A DNA stretch of 43,394 nucleotides from Polysphondylium violaceum (lineage: Eukaryota > Evosea > Eumycetozoa > Dictyosteliales > Dictyosteliaceae): positions 1 through 43,394 of the forward strand of contig AJWJ01000159.1 of NCBI GenBank assembly GCA_000277445.1. The letters run 5' to 3'. The position numbers were made by a program, and so were the translations under genes. Position 1 is the stretch's first letter, and every line of letters begins with the position of its first letter. This document shows, piece by piece, positions 10,439 through 20,441 of this stretch. The notes below the pieces were generated by a model, which was not told the origin of the DNA, made no database searches, and was given only the letters and a program-made list of their open reading frames with translations.

Positions 10439-11410
10439 TTAATCAAGGGAAGGGTTTGATAATAAAGAATTAATATCAATTTTATCTTGATTTGAATCAG
10501 TTGAAGATTTACTAGATCGGGTATTTGAAGATAAACCACCAAATTGAGCCAAGAGATCTTGATACTCTTTTGATTGTTCATCAAAAAAGAGATTTACAGC
10601 ATTAGACCAAACTAAAGGGGATTTTAATAAAGTTTTAAGGATGCTTTCAGAAGTACTGGTAATTATTTTAAGTTTTTGATCATATGGGGTGCCATGTATA
10701 TTTCTAAATGGTACAGCTGTTTCCAACATTTCTTTAGATTTTGTTTTAAAGTTTGCTTTTAAAGCATTCTTTGGAGCAGTAGATGGAGTTTTTTTAGCTT
10801 TTATAGAAGCTGTTCTACTCTTATTAGTTGGAATTTTAGATTTTTCTCTTTCAGCCTTCAAAATAGTCCAGGGATCACATTGTCTTCCCAAAGTTTTTAA
10901 TCTCCAAAATCCATTTTGTTTATATTCAAGAGCACCAGATTCAAAGAGATTCTTACTGTGGCTTAACATATCTTGAACTTGTTTTCTCCAATTTGCATCT
11001 TTATCTTTGGACCCGTCACATAATATTTCCCAATGATCTTCCATCCAAGAGTAAACATCATTTCTGAGATTGAAAAAAGTGGAGTCAGGACCAATTTTTG
11101 CCAATGTGAAAAACACTACTCTCATAATGGTTGACCAAGTAGGATTATTTTTAATGATAATTGGAGTACCTCTTTGGCACATTATGCAAGCTGGTTCATC
11201 ACAAACTCTTCCAGTAAATGGAATGGAAGGTGCAACATATTTTGGTTGGAAATAATAATATTCACCTTCTTCATCATCCGAAATTGGAATTTGATGTGAT
11301 TGAGAATCAGACATTTCTGTCAAGTTTAATGGAGGAAGTGATACACCGTTATTTGGTCCAGTGACAGGGCTCTTTAAGGATAATAGTAAATTTATATCAT
11401 TATTACTCAT
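10439..11410 (-). CDS. putative winged-helix nuclear protein
   Basis: Single exon, 323 aa, not assigned to a named family. The N-terminus is acidic (SDDEEGEYYYF), then comes a Cys pair, CDEPACIMC (about 70-78). A globular block at about 90-170 looks like a compact winged helix: TWSTIMRVVFFTLAK, an aromatic-rich helix VYSWMEDHWEILC, WRKQVQDMLSHSKNLFESG and the closing strand GFWRLK. The W/H...LSHS..LF.SG...G.WRL layout is reminiscent of forkhead-like DNA-binding folds. Beyond it lies a Lys/Ser/Thr-rich basic linker (SRTASIKAKKTP), typical of nuclear proteins, and a Ser-rich C-terminus. Nuclear DNA or chromatin binding is inference only. The ATG at 11410 has a normal A-rich upstream context, and there are no introns. 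Confidence 0.6.
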   Translation of the reverse strand: MSNNDINLLLSLKSPVTGPNNGVSLPPLNLTEMSDSQSHQIPISDDEEGEYYYFQPKYVAPSIPFTGRVCDEPACIMCQRGTPIIIKNNPTWSTIMRVVFFTLAKIGPDSTFFNLRNDVYSWMEDHWEILCDGSKDKDANWRKQVQDMLSHSKNLFESGALEYKQNGFWRLKTLGRQCDPWTILKAEREKSKIPTNKSRTASIKAKKTPSTAPKNALKANFKTKSKEMLETAVPFRNIHGTPYDQKLKIITSTSESILKTLLKSPLVWSNAVNLFFDEQSKEYQDLLAQFGGLSSNTRSSKSSTDSNQDKIDINSLLSNPSLD

Positions 11411-14020
11411 TTTTTACTATTTGATTAAAAAAAAAAAAGCTAAATTAGTTTTTGTTCTCTTTACTAAAATTATTGGAGGGCTATACAAACATTTATAAAG
11501 AACTTTTCCAAAAGCGTAAATCTTTTCCTTTAATAAGCTATTGCAAAATGATAAATCTCTATTTCAATTCAAAATGAAACAGACTAAACAGTCAAATTAT
11601 TTATACGTGTTTTTTCAATTTTTTTTTAAATATTTATTTGATGTCCATTAAAGGAAGTGTTATTTTTGCCACCCTTGAAAATATTGAATCAAGATTATTA
11701 TTATTATTTGAGTATGTGTTTGAGTGTGTTAAAAATTTCTATTTCAAACCATCTACATTGTATGCAAAGATAGGGTTTTTTTTCAAAAAAATTGGTTATC
11801 TAACTGTTTGTTTTAACAAATTCAAAATGTGTACAAATAATTTGATGTATATGGGCAGCAAAAAGTGTGGTAAAATGAAAAATGAGTGTTTGTGGGAAAA
11901 GTGTGGGATGAAGAAAAAAAAAACCACAACACAATGATTAGAGATTTGTAGGGATGATAACGACAGTGAGGGGGTGTTAGGCAATTATTCATTTGTTTAC
12001 GATCAAAAAATAATTAAACTCAGATGAGCAATAGCAAACAAAAAAAAGGAGTAATTTTTAACAATGATTTTTGGTTGTGTGTACACTTTCCAAAACAGTT
12101 ATTGGTATTGTTTACCTTTATACCTCATGTAGAGTAAGGTTTGTTAAATAATAGTGGTCAAACATTGTTGAGGTACCTTGAAAAAACAAAAGAAAATAGA
12201 GTCCATTACTTCTTGCTCTATCAATTTAATGCGCAGAGTCAGTGCAATATTTTAGAGTGTTGATTTACAAAAAAGCAATTTCCTTATATGATTCAAAAAA
12301 TGTGGGTTTATTTTGATGATGGTGAAAAAAAAAAAAAATAAGGGGTAACATTTGTTTATAATAGTAGTTGAGGAGTATCCACATTTTCTCTCATATCTTC
12401 TCTGCAGTTGTAGTTAAAATATTAAATCTGACATTTTGTGTTGTAAAACATGTGTGTTTAATGTTCGCAACCCTCATAAAATTTTATCCGTTAAGAGTAG
12501 ATAACAATGTGATATTGGGTTGTTTTAATTTAAATAATTTAAAAAAGGTATGAAAAATACAAATTTAACCGTTATTCAAAAAAACATGTTTCGATTTATT
12601 TGTGTGTGGTGATATATTTAAATTTTAACATACAAAAATTGAATTTCACCCAAATCCACAATGAATTTTATATTATGTGATTGCTTGTGTCATAAAAAAG
12701 AAAGGGGTTAAATTTTTGCGTCATAATAATGACAAATTTAATCAATTCAAAAATGATGGTGTTATAAATTTGTAAACTATTATATATGTTTATAAAAATA
12801 ATAAAATTATTTGGTTTCCCTCGTGATGATCATTATTGGTGATTTCTATTCCAATGATTTTTTACCAATAAATGATAAATTAATAAAAAAAGAGTAAATC
12901 GATTATCTAAAGATTTAAATCTCTATCAATTTTATATCTAGATATCAATTATTTTGATTTTTTGTTTATTTTTGATTTTTTGTTTATTTTTCATTTTTTT
13001 TCATTTTTTTTATTTTCTATCTATAGTTTTATATTTTTATTGAAAATTTTGTTAGGCTAAACTAAGAACATGACAGACACAAATAAATTTTCAAGTAAAT
13101 TTTTTTTCAACAATTTTTTTTAATTAAATTGAAAAATTTTCATTTTTTTGCTTTTTTAGGAAAATCTAATCTTTAAAAAAAAAAAACAATAAAATTATTG
13201 TTTACTATCTAAAGAAAAAGAAAACAAATGAATCAAATATCAATGAAAGATAGTAGATCTTTCAATCTACTAATTTTGTTTTTTTTTTTTTTTTAATATT
13301 ATATTATTGAGCATCATGTTTTACATTTTCTCTTTTGAAAAAGTAATTTCATTTAATAGTTTACCAGTAATATTTATCAAAAAATTTTTATTTATTTATT
13401 TATTTATTTATTTATTTCTCCCTCATATTTATGATCAGTTTACAGAAAAATACAAAGAACAATCGTTGTTACATTCTGACAGTCTATATATATATATAAA
13501 AATTCTTTTGAATATTCCATAAAGATTGGAATATATTGTTGCCAGGACTTAATTAATTATATAAAAAGATTCCTTCACCCATTCTCCATCCAAATTACAC
13601 TATTCCATCACGATATAGGTATTTTTACAATCACCCCTCTTTCAATTTACCAGAGATTCTGTCGTTTTTTTTATTTTTTTACCCCCAACATATAAAAAAC
13701 GCATAATTTTCACTTCTTCTTCACCCACCCTCTAGACCACCTTACCACTTTCGTTCACACGAATTTGAAAATTAAAAATCTATCTATTTTTTATTCTGTC
13801 CAACTATTATTGGATTTCTCTCTTTGATAATTAAAAAAAGAATTTGATACATTTTCAATTTTCTTTTTTTACAACAAAATAATATTATTTACCGAAATTT
13901 TTTAAAATAATAATATAATAACTACAGTCTCAAAAAATATTTGAGAATCAATAAAGCTTTTTAAATATTAATAATAATAATTATAATCACATTACTCTAA
14001 AGTTTTTCGATAAAAACACC
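11411..14020. other. 2.6-kb gene-free intergenic region with G/T-rich elements
   Basis: No credible coding exon or tRNA was found. From 11640 to 12620 the plus strand is biased to G and T, with repeated GTGTGG/TGTGGG-type motifs (for example 11865-11870, 11891-11896, 11901-11907, 11966-11976, 12073-12081, 12601-12608). These resemble the G-box that binds dictyostelid GBF. From 12940 to 13020 there are T-rich imperfect repeats of a TTTTTGATTTTTTGTTTAT type. From 13560 to 13760 the strand is pyrimidine-rich with several CACCC motifs, like a promoter or leader. The region likely carries the promoter of the downstream F-box/kelch gene, and possibly an unrecognised non-coding transcript. Confidence 0.45.
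13386..13418. repeat. (TTTA)n tetranucleotide repeat
   Basis: Seven to eight tandem TTTA units in the long intergenic region. Simple microsatellite, no coding role. Confidence 0.85.
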
Positions 14021-14633
14021 ATGATATCAAAAAGCAGGTATGTAAAGAAAATACTAAACTCTACTCCATCCATTTACTAAAATCCTATTATCCATTTGAT
14101 TTCCAAAAAAAAAATTTAGATAGAAAAAAAGAAGTATTTTAAATTTTCCCATCTCTATCCATTCACGATTTAATTCACAATTTTATAGAATTTCAAAAGT
14201 TGAATTTACTTCTATATTTATTAATTTAAAACTACCCCCAAACTCTCATAATTATATCCAATATCTATTTGATTTTTAAAAACAACAACAACAACAACAA
14301 ACGATTGTGTGTTAATTTAAATCTCTTCATCCTTTTATTTATTAAAGGTAAGTTAATAATTATTTCATTTTTTATGACTTTAAATTTCCTTGGAGTAATT
14401 TTCATTCATCCATTGTATCAATTCAATAATAATGTCATTATAAAACACCACAATCTATGCTTTTAAATTTTTTATCATTAATAATTTTACTAATTTTATT
14501 GTATATACAATGTGTTTTGTTAAACATATTAATAATTATTACTATTATTATGAATAAAAAAAATAAAATTCAAAATAAATATAGATTTGTTAGAATATTA
14601 AAGGCAATTATCAAAAAAGATAATAAAAACCAA
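14021..14633 (+). promoter_or_regulatory. probable spliced leader region of the F-box/kelch gene
   Basis: Two strong donor-like sites lie here: 14038 (AGCAG|GTATGT) and 14347 (AAAG|GTAAGT). The first follows an ATG at 14021 (MISKS, 17 nt, phase 2). A frame-compatible acceptor at 14583-14584 (AAATATAG) would join it to FVRILKAIIKK and on into the F-box, giving a longer N-terminus with a 546-nt intron. Alternatively these are non-coding leader exons and translation begins at 14634 or 14550. A transcript read would settle it. Confidence 0.4.
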
Positions 14634-16117
14634 ATGAACAGTGGAAGCAGTAGTAAAGAAATGGACTTTTATAATGGTTCACCTTATGATGGATTATATA
14701 AATTACCATATGAAGTTATTTTACATATTTTTTCTTTTATGGATTGTAAATATTAGAAAATATATAATTATATAAATTATTTAGCTAAAACAATTTCATA
14801 TATATTAACAATTTTTAAATAGTGACAGATATTAAAAATTTAAAATTAGTATGTAAAACTTTTTCAAATGTAGCATCAGAATATTGCCTATGGAAAATGT
14901 TTATGATTAAATTACATACATCAGGTAAAATTGCACCAAGAGTTTGTCATTCAGCAGTAGTATACAAGAATAAAATGTATGTCTATGGTGGACATTTGCC
15001 CGATAGTCATACATTTATCAAAGATGTAAAGAAAGATGTACATTCATTTGATTTTGAAAATAGAAAATGGAATAAAGAACTATGTGTTGGAAGCGATATG
15101 CCAGAGAAAACCGAACATTCAGCAGTAGTATATAAGAATGGCATGTATGTTTTTGGTGGTTATTCTGGAAATGCAAGTTATTTGGACATCAATTTATACA
15201 AATTAGATTTAGACACATTGGAAAGCTCTGTTTTACAAGGTACTGGTAGTAAACCCCAAGGTAGATCAGCCCACTCTGCAAATGTTTGGAGAGAGTATAT
15301 GTACATATTTGGAGGTTGGAATGGTACTGAAAGCAATAACACTTTTTATAGAATTAATTTAGAAACATTAGAATGGAGTCAAGTTCCAGCCAAAGGTACA
15401 CCTCCTCCATGTATTAGATCCCATTCAGCAGTAATTTATGACGACTTTATGTATATAATTGGTGGATATGGTCCAAATGGTCATACTGAATTCCCATATT
15501 CCTATGATTTATTAAACAATGAATGGATACCAATGATTGACAATAGAGATGGTCCATGTTCTCGTTCAAGATTACGAACTGTTGTCTATGGAAATAGTTT
15601 ATGGTGTTTAGGTGGTTGGAATAGATCCAGTTACTATAATGATCTATGGAAATTTAATTTGGAAACTAGAAGATGGTCAAAAATTCAATCTAGTTTTGAA
15701 TTAACTGGTATAGGTCAATATTCATTAGTTACTTATAAAAATCAAATTTATGTATATGGAGGATATAACCCAGGGACAAGTTCACCTCAACCAAATCTAT
15801 ACACTTATATGGCAGGTCCACCATCATTGGAGGAAGATGACATTATGAATTTAGATAAAATTTATTTGGAAGATGAAGAAATGTCAGCGTTTGGAAGTAG
15901 TAGTGGATCATGTAGTATGGCATCCATTGCTTCAAGTAATAGTGGTAGCAGTATAAGTGGATTAAAGAATAAAAACAATCGTATCGACTCTCAAAATGAA
16001 CTTAAAACAAAGAAATTTAAAACAAATAATTCAAACAATAATAATAATAATAATGGTTTAAATTCAACAACCAATAATTCAACAATAGGTATTCTCACCA
16101 ATTATTCCCATCAATAA
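14634..16117 (+). CDS. F-box and kelch-repeat protein
   Basis: Two exons, 14634-14745 and 14823-16117, joined in phase 1 across a 77-nt GTAAAT..AAATAG intron; 468 aa from ATG 14634. The splice restores an F-box: YKLPYEVILHIFSFMD joined to LTDIKNLKLVCKTFSNVASEYCLW. F-box proteins recruit substrates to SCF ubiquitin ligases through Skp1. After it come five to six kelch repeats (from about residue 80), with repeated RSAHS/HSAVVY...MYVYGG and W.....G pairs, forming a beta-propeller that would bind the substrate. The C-terminus is Ser- and Asn-rich with a basic NLS-like KTKKFKT. The start is uncertain: the same frame is open upstream to ATG 14457 through a hydrophobic AT-rich stretch, and a spliced start at 14021 is possible. 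Confidence 0.85.
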
Positions 16118-16202
16118 TTAAAAAAAAAGAATAATCAAAACCATAATAAATATTTTAATTTTTTTGTATATATTTTAATATAAATAATTTAATATGTCTG
16201 TT

Positions 16203-18024
16203 TTAATTTATTGTATTCTCTTGACAAGAGAATAAATCTTTAAACATTTGCAATATACCATAAGAATTTTGAGATAAAAACTCAACTCTTTTCTCTGCAA
16301 CTTCACCATCGACTGGAACATAAACGACCTCTAATACACCATTATCTAAAACTGTAGCAGTTTTAACATTTGAAATATTAATTTCAAATGCAATTCTATT
16401 TGATAATGAATTAACTCTAACTACATCTTTACATTGTACTGTCATTAATCCACAATCTTTTCCAAGCTAAATTATTTAAAATATATTAATATCATATCAT
16501 AAACAAACTAATAAATTAAATTATACATACAGAAATTGGTATAATTAATTTACCATTTTGTTCAAATAAATTTAATAATAATTTCTTTCTTGCTACTTTA
16601 ATAGCCTTTATCCAACGTTCCATTTGATCTTGAGTTTCTGTATTAAAAAAATATTCAATACCTCTACTGTCGGCTATACTAAAACACCAATCTAAACTAT
16701 CCAAACTCTTTTGTTTAATAACTCTACAAGAGGAAACCAATAAAAATATTGAACCCAATGGTTTAAGAGGTGGATCATCTTTGTAATAAACTAAATTTGT
16801 AGAGGTAAGAGTACAAAATCTTCTTTCCCACCATTTGTTTGCTTTTGTTTTTCTCATCCAACCTGAAACCAATACTTGTTTCTCTGAATTTACCAATTTT
16901 ATCGTCTCCATTGAATTTGTATAAGATCTTTCTACAGCTGAATTGATGGCTGTAACCCAACGATGACGTTCTTCTTGACTTGGAAATATTAGTACATAGG
17001 TCTTTTCATTGTAAATTGAAAGTGACAATGCTACAACAGTCTTTGCCTCTGTATTGGGTGATATACTACCAATGGATTGTTGGTCACCACCAAAACAACC
17101 ATCATTATTTGTTGACCAATTTGAATTCTCTTCGCCAACCAATGTTGTACTACCACCCTTACCCGTCATCTCTGTTATCACTTTGTCTGCCATCTCTGAA
17201 ATATGTGATAAATCTATACATCCCTTTAAGGAACTGATCTTATTATGTTTAGGGACCGATGAAAAATATCGTAGTTTGGATCCTTGTAATATACACCATC
17301 TCTTTTTCGTATTCTTGAATTGATGTCCTTTATCACCACGTTTACATAACCAACCATAGATTGGTTCTTCTTTTACCTTATTTGATAAAAATATAGCATA
17401 ACTAATTGAATATGCCCAATTCTCTAAATTCTTTATCGCTTCATCACCTTGTACCGATGTTGGATTGGTAAATGTATACTCTACTCCATTTGGGGTAACC
17501 AATGATATAGCCAATGATTCTATTGACACATTATCTCCTATTCCTTTCCAAGTTTGTTTATTTGTATTTGGTACAACTCCAATGGACCAATGTTGATATA
17601 TTGGTGTTATTAATCCACCATGTTTTAACTTACATCCTTTTAAATATATTTGTCCTTTTAAACATGAATAATCTAATACTGTTTTCTAAAAAATATTCAT
17701 ATAAGTATATATTGCTATCAATAATGCATTACAACAATCAGTACTCCTACTACTTACAGGTTGTTTATCATAATAATTTAAAAAATCAGATTGTAAAATA
17801 AACCATCTAGACTTTAATGCACCTACACGCTCACCATTCATAGGTGATTGATGAGTCCCTATTTCATTTAAAATATAAATATATTATTCTTTTTAACAAC
17901 AACAACAACAACAAAAACAATAGTACAAACCTGAACATGATCTATCTAGAATATTTCTTTCACTGTCATTTAATACTCTTGAAGACCATTTTTGTAAAAA
18001 ACCACTAGTAATAATACAATCCAT
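16203..18024 (-). CDS. protein with three PH domains
   Basis: Four exons, 18024-17931, 17858-17758, 17685-16531 and 16466-16203; introns of 72, 72 and 64 nt; 537 aa. PH domains bind phosphoinositides or proteins at membranes. PH1 is spread over exons 1-3 (GFLQKWSS near the start, ALKSRWFILQSDFLNYYD, ending NLENWAYSISYAI at about 160). PH2 runs about 174-317 (YGWLCKRG, KRWCILQGSKLRYF, ending ERHRWVTAINSAV) and has a Gly/Asn/Ser insertion. PH3 runs about 337-432 (SGWMRKTKANKWWERRFCTL, ending MERWIKAIKVA). The last ~90 residues form a small beta-rich domain with no clear family. No GAP, GEF or kinase domain is visible, so it is likely an adaptor. All junctions keep frame, and the first ATG gives MDCIITSGF. 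Confidence 0.85.
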
Positions 18025-18623
18025 CTTATTCAACAAAAATAAGATAGGATAAGCTGAGAGTGTGATGTGTTTATAAATAAAAAAAAGATGTGAAAAAATC
18101 TATGATGTGGTAGATATCTTTTCAATGTGTAAAACCCTTTTTTTTTTAAAAAAAAATAAAAAAAATTTTAAAAAAAATAAAAAATATCTAGACAACTTTT
18201 AGACTCGGTAACTCTTTGATTACAAATAATCAATAAAAAGAACCAATATTTTTTCTTTAAACCCATTTTTTCCATAGATTTTTATTTGTATCTATAAATA
18301 TCTGGTCTTGATTGATATTTTTATGAGGTTTAAGAGGGTGGTGAAGTGTCAGACACGTCATATCACAACACATCTTTGCAGATCTTTGCTAGAGTTTCAT
18401 ATCTTTTGTTTACTTTTTTTTTTTTTTTTTTGGAAAAAAACACAAGATATGTAAAAGTAATGTAATGTTTACAAAAAAGATAATAAAAATTTATTATTAT
18501 CTTTTTTTTTATTTGTTTTATATTATTTTTTTTAATGATATAAACCCTCTGAATGAACTTAATTTCACAGAGTTTGTTTTTTTTTTTAAAAAAAAATTGA
18601 GGGAATCAAAAGTATGGTGTCAT
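18025..18623. promoter_or_regulatory. upstream region of the PH-domain gene
   Basis: 599 bp between the PITP stop and the PH-gene ATG, both on minus. Mostly poly-A/T. At 18346-18356 lies a perfect inverted repeat, GTGTC-A-GACAC, overlapping CACGTCA (18354-18360), which resembles a bZIP/CRE-type site. No gene seen. Confidence 0.4.
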
Positions 18624-19708
18624 TTAATTCATAACATGAAGTTGATCATTTAACATTTTCTTATCATTTGAGTTTTCATCATGATTACAAAAATTACTTC
18701 TTTGAACTGGTGGTGCATCAATTTCTTTTTGACAATTGTCACAGATATTTTGACTAGAATCTCTTGAATGTTTAAATATTCTTTGTTCATAGTCAAGTAA
18801 TTCAATTTCAGATAATCCATACCATTCATCTAACCAACAAAACATGGATCTATGTGCTTTTAAGAATAAATCTCTTAAACCATTGTTTTGGACCAATTGT
18901 TCAACTTTGTGTTGGAATCCCCAATAATTAAAGTTTACAGATACCAACTTATAACAAATCATTGAAGGATCTTGTTTTTTATGCCAACCTTTTTCATCCA
19001 ATGGACCTCGATTTGTTAAAGAACTTTTGAAATACTTTGGATCTTCATCCATTTTATAATCTTTGGTATCAATGGGATCAAATGCAATATCAATGTTATC
19101 AATAATTCTTTTCTTTAGCACATCTTTGGGTAAATTAAAAACATTTTCCTCTTCTTGATTTCCATTTTTATGCATTGATTCAATACAAAGATAAAACTTT
19201 TCACCAAAAAATGGACACTAAAATAAAATGAAATCAATTAGAATCATTATTGAATTCATGACATATAAATATAAATTACATACACTATATAAAGTTTTTG
19301 TATGAGGAAAACAATTCCATGATTTTTCCTCAATTTTTAAAGCACTTTTTGGTAAAATGGCAGAAGCAAATCTAGGTAAAGAACGATTTAAAAGAAATAA
19401 TTTATGAGTATAAACACCCTGATACCCTCTTTCATCGGTGTATGCTTCTCTTGCCAATACTTCAACATTTTCACCAGATCTAGATGATTCATTTGATTTT
19501 CTAGCAGTCATATAAACTTGACCTTGATGATATTCATCTACTGTGAATGGTAAATGTATTCTACTACAATGGTTAAAATAATATTTTAAAATTTATAAGA
19601 AAAAAAAAAAAAAAAACGGAATAAATTAATATATGATTGATTAGATAAATAAATTAATAAATAAATAATAATAATTAAATTTAACACTTACTATTCTTTA
19701 ATCAGCAT
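18624..19708 (-). CDS. class I phosphatidylinositol transfer protein
   Basis: Three exons, 19708-19692 (17 nt), 19563-19284 and 19217-18624; introns of 128 and 66 nt; 296 aa. PITPs exchange PI and PC between membranes and feed phosphoinositide signalling. The spliced N-terminus MLIKEYRIHLPFTVDEYHQG matches PITP-alpha (LLKEYRVILPVSVDEYQVG). Further matches: GQYTHK-like GVYTHKLFLL, EKSWNCFPHTKTLYS, the DIAFDPIDTKDYKMDEDP block, the phosphosite-region-like FKSSLTNRGPL, CYKLVSVNFNYWGFQHKVE, and HRSMFCWLDEWYGLSE in the C-terminal helix. Human PITP-alpha is about 270 aa; the extra C-terminal tail is hydrophilic with a Cys/His cluster (CDNC...C.H). The 17-nt first exon carries only the first five and two-thirds codons. 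Confidence 0.93.
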
Positions 19709-20441
19709 TTTTAAAATATTAGATTTATCCTATAATTTGGATTCTTTTTGTGGTTTGAGTGAGTGTGGACCGAAATATATAAATTGTTTAAGGGAAAAAA
19801 AAGAAAAAAAAAAGAAAAAAAGAAATATAATTTCACAACCTCGTAACTAGTTGAGAATTTGACAAAGGTACAATTGATCTAGATTAATATGGATGCTTTT
19901 TTCAAAAATATAAAAAAATAATAATTTAAATTTATAGAGAGTATTTTCGATTAGATCTAAAGATCTAGGAAAACAACTCTTTTTTTAAAAATTATGTGTT
20001 AGCATATAAAGTGAAATGTGAATATAAAAAGAAATCGAATACTTTAGAATCGGAGAAATAGTTTTTTAAAATCTAAAAAACACAAACAAAAAATTAAAAA
20101 AAAAAAAATTACCCCTTTTGGTAAAAACAATTTCATAGCAATAAATTCTAATTTTGGTAGGTGGTAAGTTTTATAAAAAGGAAATTTTCTAGAATACGAT
20201 GTTTTTCGAATTACATCATAAATATTTAATATAGAAATATACCTTCTTTAGTGATTTCGTGTGGTTTTATCACAAAATTGTGTGTCAGTGTCTCTTTAAA
20301 AAGATTTATTACCTTTTTTGCATACAAACTATTATTTCATAGAATTTTAATAATCCAAAGATAGTAATACAAAAACAAATAATGAAAGTTATAATAATAA
20401 AATTATAAAAGTTTATTTACAAAATAAAAAAAAAGAAATGT
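19709..20441 (-). promoter_or_regulatory. upstream region of the PITP gene
   Basis: 733 bp between the TAF2 stop and the PITP ATG. AT-rich with A and T runs, plus a short G/T-rich patch near 20260-20300 (TCGTGTGGTTTTATC, TTGTGTGTCAGTGTC). It must contain the PITP promoter and the TAF2 terminator/poly(A) site. No RNA gene or coding exon recognised. Confidence 0.4.

Noticed and set aside
10381-10440. GATTCGAAT near 10399 as a tRNA B-box.
   Set aside because: No A-box, no acceptor stem or cloverleaf nearby; no tRNA-like sequence was seen elsewhere in the window.
11638-11937. 99-codon plus-strand open frame in the long intergenic region.
   Set aside because: Begins at TTG; composition and lack of any motif suggest chance. 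Kept only as part of the G/T-rich region.
14269-14466. Plus-strand open frame with a short Asn run just before the F-box/kelch gene.
   Set aside because: No ATG at its start (TTG), crosses a strong splice donor at 14347, and is not in the F-box frame.
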